Positions 1-13,169 of a stretch of DNA of 64,000 nt are shown here, one piece after another (positions within the stretch are counted from its first letter, which is position 1; every line of letters starts with the position of its first letter). The position numbers and the translations under genes were made by a program. The stretch lies in contig JBLDXI010000013.1 of the NCBI GenBank assembly GCA_047495785.1, forward strand, positions 1,736,001 through 1,800,000, written 5' to 3'. The notes beneath the pieces are model-generated. The model was not told where the DNA came from, did no database searches, and saw only the letters and a program-made list of their open reading frames with translations. Source of the DNA: Lepidodermella squamata. Its lineage: Eukaryota > Gastrotricha.

Positions 1-769
1 ACAAGACCGTTCTTGGCAAGGTTGAGCTTTTCGAGGCGAACTAGATTGAGCAAGTTGCGTTGGATGAGCGTAAAACTGTTCTGAGACAAGTCCAGCTCGC
101 GGAGGTAGCTTAGTTGCTGGAAGAAATTAACGGGCAGGTCGGTGAGTTCGTTGCGCGAAAGATCGAGAGATTCGAGTTTCGGCGTATTGCGCAACAACCC
201 ATCAGGAAGTTGGGCCAAAAGGTTGATCGACAAGTCGAGTTTGGAAAGCTCAAACAACCCAGCGAACGCATCATCGGAAATCGATGAAATCTATAATAAA
301 ACAAATTTAGCATAAATTTAACCAAGTACAAACACTCCCATACCTGATTAATTGCAAGAGACAAAGACCGCAATTGCGAATATCCGATAAATGGCTGGCC
401 GTAAATTGAGCGGAAATTAGCCTTTTGGATTGACAGGTCAATGACGGTGATTTTTAATTTCTCAGGCAAATTTTCTAGGTCCTCGACGGAAATGTTGGCG
501 CGAGCCCCGCAAGACACGGAAAAGGCACTTGAACCAGTCTGGGTTAGGCCGGCTAAATGCGACAAGCTGACTGTCTTGCAAACGCAGCCGGCAAGATATG
601 AACAAGGCGTAGCGTTTTCGTCGGCCTGAGGTTGTACAACGACTCCACCGTTGGAGAGCCGTTGAAAATTTGATGTTAGATTAGCGAGAGTCAGCAATTG
701 CGAGAACAGGACGCTCGTGAACATGGCGCGTAAAATTCGAGATCGATTCGATAAAATATCCAAAAACAT
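1..769 (-). CDS. Leucine-rich-repeat extracellular protein, 5' part only
   Basis: This is the N-terminal part of a secreted or membrane LRR protein that runs off the left edge. Exon 1 is 344-769 and exon 2 is 1-290; the junction is phase 0 (donor CAG|gtatgg, acceptor tattatag). After a Met at 769 there is a basic then hydrophobic stretch typical of a signal peptide; an in-frame Met at 724 (MFTSVLFSQLLTLANL) is an equally good start. A Cys cluster (C-x6-C-x-C, then VSCG) looks like an LRRNT cap. At least five LRR units follow, with repeated L-x-x-L-D-L-S-x-N cores (for example LESLDLSRNELTDLP and LRELDLSQNSFTLI). Proteins of this type act in cell adhesion, matrix or receptor functions; which one cannot be decided because the C-terminus is missing. 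Confidence 0.8.
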
Positions 770-3700
770 GGTCAACAAAAATCAGCACGAAACCAGTTTC
801 GGCTGCAACGAATAGAATATATCGAATAAATCAACACAAAATCAACAATTATCCTATATAACAAAGAGAGAAATTTTAGTTATCATCAATAACAAAAGAA
901 TTCTTGATGGGATTTTCGGATTTGAAAGGCCAAAACTGGTATGGAGCAGGCTGTATTTATATGAGGCAGGTTTGCGCTGTATGACTCCGGATGGTCAAAT
1001 ACCTAGCGCGACATGCTGCCGTTTGCTCGCGATCGCGGCGATCATCGAGATCTGAGGCGGCATCTCTGGTGGCAGCTTAATAAAACTGCAAGGCGCCACT
1101 CGACAAGTGTGCAGTTGAAAAGCTGGTGGGGTGCCTAATCCTGTTTGGCGACGAGCAATAGCAACCTGACGCGTGTGACTTTGTGTCACCTGATACCCTT
1201 GCGCGTGTAGACGGTGAGCAATAACAACTCTCACGAGACAGAAGCGGCGATCAGCAAGTGCCAATTGTCGGCAACACCTCCATCGCGCGCGGCGGCCTTA
1301 GAAATGCGGCGCGAGGATTTTGAGCGTGAAATCTACCTCTTTCCAGGTAGGAACGAAAACGTGAACATACACAGGCGTGTCTCACACCTTCGACGAGAGA
1401 TTCTTAAGATACTAGGGTATAAATGTGCGTAGGAGAATGTTCAATTTCTGTTTAGCTAGTGGCCTTAGAAAAACAGAACGCGACAACTCGCGGGCTCTTG
1501 AAGAAACGAGCCGAAGTTTAGATGGTTTATTTAATAATTGTTTTACTTAGCCGGTCGTTGCGCAGCGTGCGGGGTTTAGAGATGATTTTATTATTTAATG
1601 AAACGAAAGCTCCTTGTCCGCATTCTTGAATTTCTGCTATATACCTGTGTGTGCGCCCGACGCGCACTTGCACAGATCAAGAATATCGCTGCTCACGCGC
1701 GCGCGGCCTTGTAAAAACAAAGTGGCGAAAAGAACGCTGTCATCACGAGACGGTAGTAGCAATAATATCACCACGCGCTTTGGCAGCTCTAATACCCTGC
1801 TACACTATACGTACCTATACTGGTTGAAATGATTATAAATAATAACACGTATTTGAACACAAATGAGATGGATATGCCACCGCCGAAATTGTTGTTGTTA
1901 GCTTTGTTCCGAGGTATAGGATCATGCGCCTCATTTGTCGCTACAATTTTGAAACACAAATTTGAAGACGATACAATTAATACTTCTAAACTTCCGTCGG
2001 TGTTTAACAGGCGCCTCAACTAATGAAATAAACAAAAACAATTATGACAAGTAGAAGACGCGCGCGCACTTTCAACGTTTCTAACGCTTCGTGAGCTGTT
2101 TCAAGGAAACCCTGCTGTGGTCGCGGCCTTCGCCAGAGTAATTGCGAAGAAATGAAGACAGTCGGGTTTGTATGGCTGAATGGCTAAATTGCAGACAAAA
2201 CACGCACACTTTGCCTGTAAAGTGGCGCAGATGGCCCGCGGGCGCTATCGAAAAGGGAGCGATGCGTTCGACACTTCTAACTGTCAAATTCTGATACGGC
2301 GTATGGGCGGCGGTCTTTTTATACGATTGCGAAACACCCTCCCGGGTTCCTGGATCCGGAGCGCCGTCCGCTGTGTGCACAGGGCGACAAAGCGCGTACG
2401 GCAATCGGCTATACAGCTCAAGAGCCGACAATACACTTAAAGACGCATGATAAACTTAACATCGTCGGGGAAAAAACGTAAACGAAAGTAAATACCGAAG
2501 CAAATTTGACACTTCCGATTGATGTAGGCTAACAAATTTGACGCAATAATATTGGTGCAAACAACGCGCGCCCAGGTCCCGGAAATTTGGAGCTGAAACG
2601 CAAAACAAAACAAACAAAACGTCGCACGTGTTAATTGACGAAAGTTAGTACGACAGCCCCACGGCTATCGACGGCGACAAAGAACGGCTAAATTGGCTTC
2701 GGATGCGTGTTGCGCAAGTCGATGAGCGCCGAAACGTTAAATCGGGCTGAGGCACGCGCGCTCTCCTTCGAACGTCTCCTTTTATATAGACTTTAACATA
2801 AGTGCACCTAATAGACCCCGACAGCGATTGGGTTGATTGGCTAGCAGACACTAACAAATGTTGCCAAATGAAGCTAATCAAACGCTGAGACAGTAGGCCG
2901 ATGGAAAATTGCGAGAGATATGTGCCTTCAGGTAGATGGCTACCTGCTGTTCTCGTTCATCGCTTCGAAAATGAAACATATTGTGCCCCATCATAGACGG
3001 TTTGAAGTGCAGTGCAATTATGAAACGTATCAATAAAACTGCCGACACCGCTTACTTATCAGCGATTGCTGCCTATGCCTATACCTTAGATGGACTGGTT
3101 CCAATTAGCTGGCTTCAGACAAATTGCCACACTTGACTGGAGAACGGCGCCGCGCGGCTGTGTGCTGTTATTTGGGCAGACTGATTACCGATAATGATGC
3201 GGAGCGGTCAGTATTTAATCGCGATGGCCAACTGGCGGATTAACGTTGACGGATGTCGGCGTGAAAATGGCTTCGTTAAGCACGTTGCGTTCTGTTATGA
3301 TCATCGCCATAAATCGCCCAATCAGCACGCGTTTTAGCAACAGTTTCTTGTGAAGCATAAAAATAAACACACGGGAACGTAATGCCGGAACCGTAGCAGT
3401 GGCAGATGCGGAAAAAGATGATGCGCGCGTGGAAGTATGGCGATCGTGCACAGATAAATTGCGTAATTGACGCGAGTGGGCGTGAAAAACCGGGCGTAAC
3501 AGCGTGCCACCACCGGATAGAAAACGAGCAGCAGTAAAAACACAATTCAGCGCAATGCAATAACAAATTGGCGCTTTTCGAGAGGCAGCTTTGCGAATGT
3601 TTTATTGACACAGCAAGATGATATAGCATAGCGCAAAGGATCCACCATCATTGCACACTTGGCAAATCGCTACCGCGAGGCAAATGGCTAGGCAGATAAG

Positions 3701-5298
3701 CCGGACATGAACTGGCTACGTGTGCATTTGTAGATTTTGTATATGGTAAAGATAACAATGTAAAAGATATAGTAGTCCACAGGGAGTAGACACAGAATCG
3801 AATGTGTTTGTTCAGAACGATGAGCCCGAACGCGAGCGCGCGCTGCCGATGAGGTGCGCTGCCGACCAAAAGCTGACCCGATTCGATTTTACATCTGCGC
3901 GTGTGCTTGTTGGCAAATAAAAACAAACAAGGTCCAGCGAGGTAAACAAGTTTCAAGCTTAACGTTTTATAAAATAAACGGTGACAACGACGAGAAATCA
4001 ACACAAAATAAACAGGGCGGACCCCGGATTATTGTTGTTTCAAATTCCTATAGCCTACAACGCAATCCTAGTATTTGATTTTGAATAATCGTTTATTAGT
4101 TGAGCGGGCCTGGCTTTCACGAAGAGTAACAACACATAAACAAACTCAACTTGACGCGAAGCCGATGAATAATTGAAGCGGATGAAATAGGTAGAAAGTA
4201 TAACAGACAGGATGTGTCGCCTTTCATCGTCTGATCGGATCAGCGATGTCGAGCTGTTAAATTCCATCGCAAAATTCCTGGTTCCATAGCGCCGCCTGTC
4301 AATACATGCGCTCTTCACATCGATGAGCACGGGATGAATAGCAGAGCCCGTGTCATCATCGACAACTTTATTATTAGGTACCTATGTTTATGTTGCCTTA
4401 AGCGAGGCGACAAATTTTTCAATTGAAACTTGTTTCTTGAAAAAGTCAAGTTTTTCACCATTGGGGCGATTTTGTCAAAGGCGGCGTGCCGCCGCTCCAC
4501 TCCTACAACTGGGCGCGTTGTTTATCATCTTCACCCGCTTGCTAGCTAATAAACACTTCAAAAGCTACTTTGCCGACACAGCAATGAAAACTTTATTTTA
4601 GGATGATGATAACAAACTAGAAAATATTTTGCTATCTATTGCGCGCGCACTCGCTACTAACAACGTGGTATTGACGCGTTCGAGTTTTAATATATTTATC
4701 TGTATAATTACTGTTAGGTGCTATTTAAAAACAGAACTCGAACAAAGCGGGCGGGTTTTTAGCGGGTTGAAGCCAGGTGCGCACGGGACGCGCCTTTCAA
4801 TGGTGTAGCGGGGCAATGTTATATTAATGCAGTAATAACAATGATGAAGATGAGCTTTTATCGTAGCGGCATTTCGAGTGTTTTGACCACTCCTCGATAA
4901 CTCGAGGCCCGATGAGTGCATTTTAGCGCAATTGGCATAGCGACGCTAACAACGAGCTCGTTAATTACCTATTTAAAATCTATAGGTAAAATTCGGCGAA
5001 ACATCATGATTTTAAGATATTTAGATATGATTTAAAATGTGACACCTTAATGCAGCGGCACGATCGGAAGTCATGCGAATTAGTTCGATGTCCGGCAGTG
5101 ATGGCCTGAAAGCTGAACCTTAGTAGCGGTATGAATTTAAGAACAATCAACACAGACCCTCAGACGTGTTTTGCCAGCAAAATAAATGTAAATACAATAA
5201 TATCGGCTAGAATTTTCCTACTATGCTGTGCATTGTGACAAAAGGTCAGTTGCCATAAATAAGTCATGTTATAGGAGAAGTTCTCTCAGGTAAGGAAG

Positions 5299-5311
5299 GC
5301 GCGCGCGCGCG
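5299..5311. repeat. Alternating GC microsatellite
   Basis: A pure run of alternating G and C of about 13 bp, one of several alternating CG tracts in this intergenic region. Such tracts can adopt Z-DNA; nothing shows a function. Confidence 0.7.
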
Positions 5312-5990
5312 ACTGGACGGACGGAAGAAAAAAGCCGGATGAGGCGACGTGTTCGAGCGTGAGCTTGTCAAAAGGCGCGAGACATTTTATTATTGTTGTT
5401 ATAATAATTTATTATTATATTAGCGATACAAGCAATGCAAGCAAGAACAGATGTAAAAAGTGCAAGGAAGTTTGCGACTTTTCTAGCGCCGACAAAAATA
5501 GCCTAGATGGTACAGAGTGACCGAATATATCGTGTTTTCACCCTACGTGCTAAATAGTAAATAATATTATTACAAACCCAAACCGCAGGACTATAAAGCC
5601 TGATGTGAGAGTGCAAAAATTATAACGCATAGAGCCCTAAAAACAGGTGAGAAAATCTGAGGAGTGACAGTTTTGGGGCTGTGATGTCCGGTGAAAAAAT
5701 TCTTCGAGACGCGAGACATTTGTGTGGCGCTATGCGCGGCATAAAACTGTGTCACCTGTCTGCGCCAAAAAAGACACGCTCATTATCAAAGTCGTATAGC
5801 AATAATAAAAAACCAGATGACAAAGCGCGATAGCAGGGGGTCAAAAATTTTGTACGAAGCCGTAGTACGTCTAGCAAGTGGTGAAAAGGAAATATTTAAT
5901 CACAGCCACAAATCTTGTCTTGAAATTTTAACTACCTGTTATTATTATTATTGTTGGACGTCAAGTGTTGTTATCATTATACAGCATTAT

Positions 5991-6016
5991 ATAATAATAA
6001 TAATAATAATAATAAT
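5991..6016. repeat. (ATA)n microsatellite
   Basis: About eight uninterrupted ATA/TAA triplets, lying close to another AT-rich triplet tract (around 5938-5955). Confidence 0.85.
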
Positions 6017-7463
6017 GGAATATTTCAAGAATTTCGCGTTATTACTTGACAATATAGCCGGATGAGCACGCGCGAGGTGTCATGTTAACGTCAAAACGGC
6101 CAAATTTTACAAGCCTAGATGGCGGCGGCCGGGCAAATTTATTACACGACGCGATATAAAAGAAAGATTGGCCGGTGAATTTAATGTGTTTATGGGTAAT
6201 TTTGGATGTTGCAACACGTCACCAAGTACTTTTGTTGTTTGGCGCCGACGAAAACGATGTTGGCGACGCGGCGATGCGCTTTGAGAGAGAGAGAAAGGAG
6301 TTATTTCAAAGCAACACGAAACACAGGTACGGAACTTCAATAAGAGAGAGCGAGTCAGGATAGAGACGTACTACGTAGAACAATGGCCAAGTGCGGTAGA
6401 TTCAGACGATGAGAGTTGTGAAACATAAACAAGGTATATCTGACGAGCGGATCTTGTTCATCCTGTCTAGAATAGATACGGTCTACGCGACGATAGCGTA
6501 TCAGAACAACTGCTAATTTTATTGTTATATTGGTGGCGGCGTTGCAAGTGCGGAAGCCCTCTACTAACGCAATTATAACAAGCAAGCAAGGTGAGCGAGT
6601 ACTGGCGACACAGAACCCGCTGTTTCGCGTGTCCACTTGTCATTAACACTGTATTTTACATGTAATAACACGGATATATGCATGTAAGTAGAAAATAAAA
6701 TTTGTTATTTAATTTAATTGAAACCCCAACTCGGTAGCAGTAGCAGCGAGAGTATAGTTCAACGGTGGCGCAATAATAATAACAATAATAGTAATAAAAC
6801 TACTGTTCCGGGGAAAATGTCGACGACGACTACGACCTTGTTACGACGACACGTTCGATCGATAGATGGTGCCGAAATGACGGTTGAGCAGATGTATCCA
6901 AGGTGTTACATTTGCAGGGCTTCTCGCGTGAGAGATACTGCAATTACCTGCGAAAGGAGCGCACAATTCGAGGTGCCAAAATTATGTTGCATCTTAAGAG
7001 GATTATCAAGAGACAGAATTGGTACCAGAGAATTGCGCAAGAGCCACGCGCCCCAAAAGCTATAAGGCGATGCGTGTCTTGGGCTGACACGTACGCATCA
7101 GCGATAGTTTTAATAAATTCAGTCGCGAACGTGCTCGGGCGTGGCAGTTAGCTAAGAGAAAATTTACGAACACACTCGACTTTGTCAGTCAATGAACAAG
7201 ACAAGTGACGCGAGGGCTTATTTGTCTCGCCCAGTGCACTAAATACAGGGTGTCTAGATTTATTTACCTGTTGTGCCAAATACAACGCGATAATGACAGC
7301 AATAAACCGCTAGGATGACGGCGAACGTTATTGTCTCAATTGGCGAGTTTTAAGGTGGCAATTAGGAGCGTTTGAAAATGTCACTGGGAAAGTTTGAATA
7401 AATTCATTTGACCAACTAACCAAGAATTGGCGTCCAACTTACAGCGCTATATGACTGTCGAAT

Positions 7464-7482
7464 GAGTGAGCGAGCGAGCGAG
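7464..7482. repeat. (GAGC)n microsatellite
   Basis: Four to five tandem GAGC/GAGT tetranucleotides. No gene context. Confidence 0.7.
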
Positions 7483-8169
7483 TGGCCACAACCACCAGCA
7501 GTAACTGTTGCTAAATTATTAAGCGTAGTGATGATGACTGTCAACCGCAAAAAGAAGCGCATCTTCGTAAATGCTAATTATCATTGCCAAGTACAATGAA
7601 TTGAACGAGTCACACGCGCGAGCGCTCGAGTTTTGTTTTTGAGCCAGGGCAGCAGCGCAGTTGCGTTGCGCAAGTTTATTAATAGCAAAATTCGCTTCAC
7701 GCGAAATTATACAACTAGCGTTCAAGCGCATCCGTTTGAAAATAGAGCGACAAAAGGCACGAGGCGGATGCCGCTCGTGCAAGTTCGCACGGCCGCAAAG
7801 CGAAACTTCCGGCTGCGACTGGTTCCAAACAACCAGGTGCGAAAAGTGCGGTTTCACTCGCTGTGGCGATAATAGACAGCGGCGCCTCAGCCGGAAAGGT
7901 GAACACTGAGATTTTCGCACGAGCCTGTACCATGAAAATCTGCGAGATAGGTATACTATAGGTTTCGCTAGCATATGGTAACGCGGGCGAGCAATGCCCC
8001 GGCGTTTAACACGCGAGCGCATCTGTGCTGAACCGTGTAATTGCGAGCTCCTGTTGTTAAAGTACGTGTTATAAAACCAAGGGCGACACGCGCAAGGGAC
8101 AGAGGTCAGCGCTCTCCACGTGCGCAATTAAGGTAAATTGACACGAAAAAGCTCTATTCGCCATTCATC

Positions 8170-8351
8170 CATCACGCCGGCGAAGCGTGATGACGAGGAA
8201 ATGCCTCCTCGATGTCATCCTTGAAATGTAGATTATCACAATGACGGCGATTGTCCAACCTCTAACTGCCCCCACTTCGGTAAATTGGAAATCACAATAA
8301 ATTTTCAAGTGGGGGCTGGCTGTCGGCGTGATTTGGCCCTGTAATTAGAGG
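8170..8351. repeat. Cluster of three inverted repeats
   Basis: Three hairpin-forming pairs lie within 180 bp. CATCACGC pairs with GCGTGATG (8170-8177 with 8185-8192). CGAGGA pairs with TCCTCG (8194-8199 with 8206-8211). GCCCCCACTT pairs with AAGTGGGGGC (8268-8277 with 8307-8316), nested inside CCTCTAA with TTAGAGG (8259-8265 with 8345-8351). The cluster lies downstream of the first channel gene's likely poly(A) signal. It could be a small foldback transposon remnant or a structured RNA; neither is shown. Confidence 0.6.
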
Positions 8352-8453
8352 CTTATATAGGCGATAACACCCGCGTGTGACAAATTTAGGGGTGCTAATA
8401 AATTTCACAGAGCGACAATTAGAGCAGGCGCAGAATCTTTCGTGTCATCTTCG

Positions 8454-8459
8454 TTTATT
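8454..8459 (-). terminator. Candidate poly(A) signal of the first channel gene
   Basis: AATAAA on the minus strand about 120 nt downstream of the stop codon at 8577, a plausible distance for 3' end formation. Confidence 0.45.
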
Positions 8460-8576
8460 ACTTATAAAATAAACCATTTATAACAATTTCGGTACAAAAT
8501 TATAGGGCTTGTATCAACTATTAACAAAATTTATATAATTAGCCGAATAAATTCAGTGATTTATGGTGGCAACGAT

Positions 8577-11547
8577 TCACACGGTTTTGAAGTATTCATC
8601 TGTATTAGAGCCTCTGAAATCGGCGACAACCGGAAGATTGTCTTGTGTCGATGGCCTCGGCGCCGTTGTGATTTTGTTAGTATTTGAAGTAGTATTATTG
8701 CTGCTGTTACAACACAGATTTGACCTTTGGTGAAGGCTGTGGCCATTCGTATGAAATTCAAAGCGCTCGTCGTCACAACTGCTGCTTTCAGCGCCGGCGT
8801 AGGCGCCCGAACGAGGATGCCTTCGACGGCGGCGTCGAGTTCGCAGCGACTCGCCAATGTGGTTTTTCCCGGTAATCACGGCGACGAGCTTGGCGATAGG
8901 GTATTCGATCAACTCGCAAATAGTTATCAGCGAAATACCAGCGAACAGACCTAACTGACCGCCAATATCACCTGTAATTTAAGAATCGATCTATAATTAA
9001 GAAAATCAGCTAAAATTCTGTGACAAACTGAGGAAAGCACTGAGTGTGAGAGCAGGAGTCGAAGACGTGCGATCGATAACAAGCTGAGCGAAAGCGATTT
9101 GTAAGGCGATAACATTGGTCCTAACGTATTCCTCGGTGTAGCGTTCATCGTTTGTTGAGGCTACGAGCTCGGCCGTCAGCTCCTTGATTGTACCGTTGCT
9201 GGCGAGGGTAGTGTATGACACGCTGGCCGAGTAAGAAGTTGACATGCACGATTCGAGGCAACTAGCTTTGCAAGCTAACTCGGCCTCAGTTGAATCTTCG
9301 CCAACTTGAACGAAAAAACAAACATCTTAATACATGTTGTGAGTGAAAAGGCTTTGAAGACCGAAATACAGGTCATGTGGAACAAAGATAGAGCGTGCCC
9401 TAAAAAAAGCTAATTTGAGCACTTCTATCCAAATTCAAAATCTAAATCTAGCTCATATCGCCGAAATTGAAATTCTATAGAAAAATTAAACCAATATAAA
9501 ATTCTATTCATAAAAATGAGCATAAAAGACCTAATTCTATCAGCCTATTTTAGATTTAGAGGCAGAAAAGAGAAAATGTGATCGATTCATAGATTGAGAT
9601 AGGTGAAAAAGTGGGACATCTGTGTGAGCCGCGAAATTATTCAATGGTGCGTTTTGACTATGGAACTTGAAAATAAACATGCGATGTTAGAACTTGCCTT
9701 CACTAGCCTCTAAACCAGGTAAAGTTATACTTATTCATCAAACTTTATCCGATTAAGACTTTATGGACATTTTCTTCGTCGATCATCTTTCATCCTAGTT
9801 CTTACTGCGAGCACAAGCCATAAGTTTCCCCAATGTGGGCATTTCTGTTGCTCATATCGAGGTATGACAATTAATTTTCAAGGAATTAATGGAAAGGTTG
9901 CGTTAAATTTGCGTTGAAATTCCCCGATAAACTTTCTGTAATCCGACCACTATTCACACAGAAAATTTATTTGATCATGTTCAAATGACGGGGGAAAATT
10001 TGGGGCTTGCTAACCATCCGCTACAAACGTGTTTTACAAATTATTTTTACCCAGCTCTTTGAAAAGTAGACAAGCCGTTGTTTTGGCTACACCGCACAGG
10101 GTGTCGTTGCCCGGCTCGTACCACAAGCGGCATCCGCAATCTTTAATTGTTTGCTTCGCAGTACACCTCAAGAGGCATTCTTTCTCCGAGTAAGGACTCT
10201 TCGTATCGTTCGATTCAATGCAATCCGACCACGGCTCGATCGCGTCGATAATGCGCTTCGACTCTTTTATTGCCACGAATCCTGACATGCCAGGCGGGAT
10301 TCCGACGGCTTGGCCAATATCTGGTCGTTCATACCATTCGTGTAGAATAACTTTGATTCCACCTTACAAATTACAACAATTTTCGGAATAAATTTATATA
10401 TATTTCGAACTCACATTCGAACTGAGATTGGCCCTCTAGATTGAACTTAGTGTAGTCTTCTTGGTTAATGTCGAGAAAAATGTTAATGCCAGCCAAGCCA
10501 CCGGGTGCTTTCTGAACATAACGAGTCGGAGAATTGGACAAGGTATAACAAAGGCCTTGCGGTGTTAGCACAGGCTTAAAATCTGCTGCCGAACAAGCTA
10601 TTTTCCCGACGCGACACTGAATTATTGGCGATGGGAATTCATTAGCAGCGCCAAGTTGCCAACCAGTTCTTTCCAGCCAAGAATTCACGGCGAAACTGTC
10701 TTCTGATACGTTGTATCGCGCGAGAATGGCCTTCTCTACTATTTCGTACTCTTTCGCCGCTTCCCAATACGTCAGCGTCCAGTTATCGGGAAGAGCAGCA
10801 CCAGCTTTTCGCAGCTCATAAATATCATTTTCGATATCACCAGAAATCGCATAGGTTATGTTGTCGATGAGATCCAAGTCTAGCATGGTTATAGCCCGCC
10901 GGCTGAAAAAGTTGGCGTTGCATAATGTGACGGAAGGTAGTGTGAGAGATCGCGCTGATTCAATAGCGACTTCAGTTTTGAGCTCAAAATTTAAGAAAGT
11001 GACCCAGCGATCATGTAGTTGAGTAGCTAACAACGCCAGAGAGAAAAACACGAATATCTAAGATCATATTATCAGAAAGTAGAACGAGATTAGTTGGGAA
11101 ATTCGACGAAATTACCAGCCAAAATCCACGTCGATAACAACTCCATGACGAGTTACAAATGAGGTTGAAACCATGGCAAGTTGTGCCAGCGGCAAAATCT
11201 CGGTCGAAGTCATCGCAACAACAGCCTGATTCCCTTTTTCTCCGACTTGTACTCATTTTTCGCCCATGTACCGCGTTTTGATGTTGACAATGGTGGCAGT
11301 TACAACCTAATTGATTTTGTTGGGGAGGAAGACGATTTCCGATAAGTTCGCCATTGCTTCCATCGCATTTTAATCCGACAGGCGGAGTGCCGAAAGACTT
11401 GAGCGACTTGGGCTGTTGACTGTCCTCCATATCCAATGCGGTGTGAGAGTGCATATTCCCGCTGTTATTTAGACTCAGGCGCATGGCACTTCGCTGATCG
11501 CCGTTAGAGCAGTGCGAACGGTTTTCTGCTTGGCACGCGATGGTCAT
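8577..11547 (-). CDS. DEG/ENaC (amiloride-sensitive) sodium channel subunit 1
   Basis: A trimeric cation-channel subunit of the plasma membrane, 681 residues. Exons in transcript order: 11116-11547, 10415-11057, 10051-10362, 9041-9304, 8577-8971; junctions are phase 0, 1, 1, 1 and the total is divisible by 3. The cytoplasmic N-terminus is long and Cys-rich (GCNCHHC, then CCCDDF) and carries the family HG motif in TTCHGFNLIC. TM1 follows (IFVFFSLALLATQL), then LPSVTLCNAN. The ectodomain has paired cysteines (CLLRCTAKQTIKDCGCRLWY and a later C-x3-C-x3-C). TM2 is SDIGGQLGLFAGISLITICE with the G-I-S selectivity-filter position. The 746-nt third intron (9305-10050) holds no further exon. It is the most diverged of the three tandem paralogs and has the longest N-terminus. 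The gating stimulus (peptide, acid or mechanical) cannot be read from the sequence. Confidence 0.9.
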
Positions 11548-13169
11548 TACGCGGCTGGCGTGAATGAAAAAACTTGGTGATCAAAGACGAACACTTTCAT
11601 CCCTCTCCGGTAGCTTGGCATGTTTAAAAAGTTGATTAAACTGACCCCTAAATTTATAGGCAGAAAACGAAGCGCATGGATATAAATATATATATTGGAG
11701 CAAGTAATGTTCGCCTATCGTGTCTGAGAGCCAGATCGCGCACTTGCTAATACGCGCTCAAATATAATTATTCAATCGGCGCATTGGCATTGGCACAAAT
11801 TTGCGCACTATAGGGTGTGTTATCATCATTTCGATCATCAAATTATACGTGATCGTCGCACGCAAAATGTTTTTCAGCCACGGTTATGATTATTGGCGAG
11901 CAATAAAAGCATCTGTGGGACAGCTTTTCGTATAGGAAAAACTGTAAAAGGGTGGCGAAAAACAATGGCATGCGACCGTATCCGTATCCTAAAAAGGAAT
12001 AAACAGATTAAGGAAAATGCTATAATAAAAAGGCCTTAAAATGACCAAGGGTACGTCAGAATAACCCGAAGCTATAAACGACTAGCATCCGTTACCATCT
12101 CGCTCAAAAAAAGCATAGCGGTCTAGAATAGTTGATGAATGTGTTTTAGAAAACAGACAATACAAGCATCTTTCATGTATCATGTATCAAATAATGTGGG
12201 GAGGTGGGGTTCAAACGCCAAGTTTTTTGCCTCTAAATTTGCGCTTTTAAGCAGAGGCGCGCTCGCAATTTCGTTGCATTTTTTGCGACGCGGTATTGAG
12301 CGCTGCCTATATCTGCGCAGATCCACGTATACGAATCAGAGGCTGACTTATAAGTAAATATATCAGCGCTTAACGTTATGGAGACTGAGCGCGATTTGTA
12401 TCGCTTTAATAAACAGGAGCTTGTAAAAAGTAAGAATCAAGAATCAAGTCCAATACTTGTAATAACTCTAACGAAATGCGTTTTACAAACAATCTTTTGT
12501 TCGCTCAATAATAATAATATTAATGGTAGCTGGGCGCGCGCGAGATGGTTGAGACGGTGTAGAAAAGAAATGCATTTTCTTGAGAGGGTGGGGCGTGAAA
12601 TAATTTTTGAATTAATATAAACAAATCGGCTCGCTCTGATTATCACTGAAGCACGCTCATACATATACACATTTGTTGGACAAAATAATAAAACTTGTGG
12701 TCAAATATGCACATGCGTTCGGCTTGCTTTTTATTCTTATACAGGAAAACAGCAGCTTGTGAAGGAACAACCAACGGATTGTTGTGGCCTCATTACACCG
12801 GGTCGATTAAAGAGCGAAGTTTCATTCACGATTCTCTCGCCAAATCTGAAGGCGCTTGTTTAATCGGAATACCTTGCAATATACAAAATAACACGATCTG
12901 ATTTTTTTGTTATTCATAACTGCAAAGCGAAAATAGCTATTTAGCAATAAGCGGATATTAGCTATTTAGCAATAAGCGGATATTAGCTGAGAGATAGATG
13001 TCAAGAAAATGGACAATTATCACGAGATGCCGGATATTTCAAGCACAATACACGCACATTCATTACTACAATACCGGCAGCCTTAAAATAATCAAATAAT
13101 GTGATCGGAAAAATTAAGGTAGAGTCATTTTTGCAAGCATGTAAACAACGGACTTCCGATGAACCCCAT
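11548..13169. other. Spacer between channel genes 1 and 2
   Basis: About 1.6 kb with no coding signal. It should contain the promoter of channel gene 1 (AT-rich, TATA-like ATATATTTATATCC on the minus strand near 11675-11692) and the 3' region of channel gene 2. Confidence 0.6.
12934..12988. repeat. 25-bp tandem repeat, 2.2 copies
   Basis: Two perfect copies of a 25-bp unit beginning TAGCTATTTAGC (12934-12958 and 12959-12983), followed by the first five bases of a third. It sits about 180-240 bp past the stop of channel gene 2. Confidence 0.9.

Larger units (their letters stand above)
770..8576. other. Gene-poor intergenic stretch
   Basis: About 7.8 kb between the start of the LRR gene and the 3' end of the first channel gene. 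Open frames here are short, lack domain motifs and have no matching splice partners on either strand. The stretch holds AT-rich segments, alternating CG runs and simple repeats. Regulatory DNA of the LRR gene probably lies at its left end. No tRNA-like B box with matching arms was seen. Confidence 0.6.

Noticed and set aside
7519-8127. A 202-residue minus-strand open frame in the intergenic region
   Set aside because: Arg/Ser/Ala-rich with no domain pattern or fitting splice sites; open frames of this size arise by chance in GC-rich DNA.
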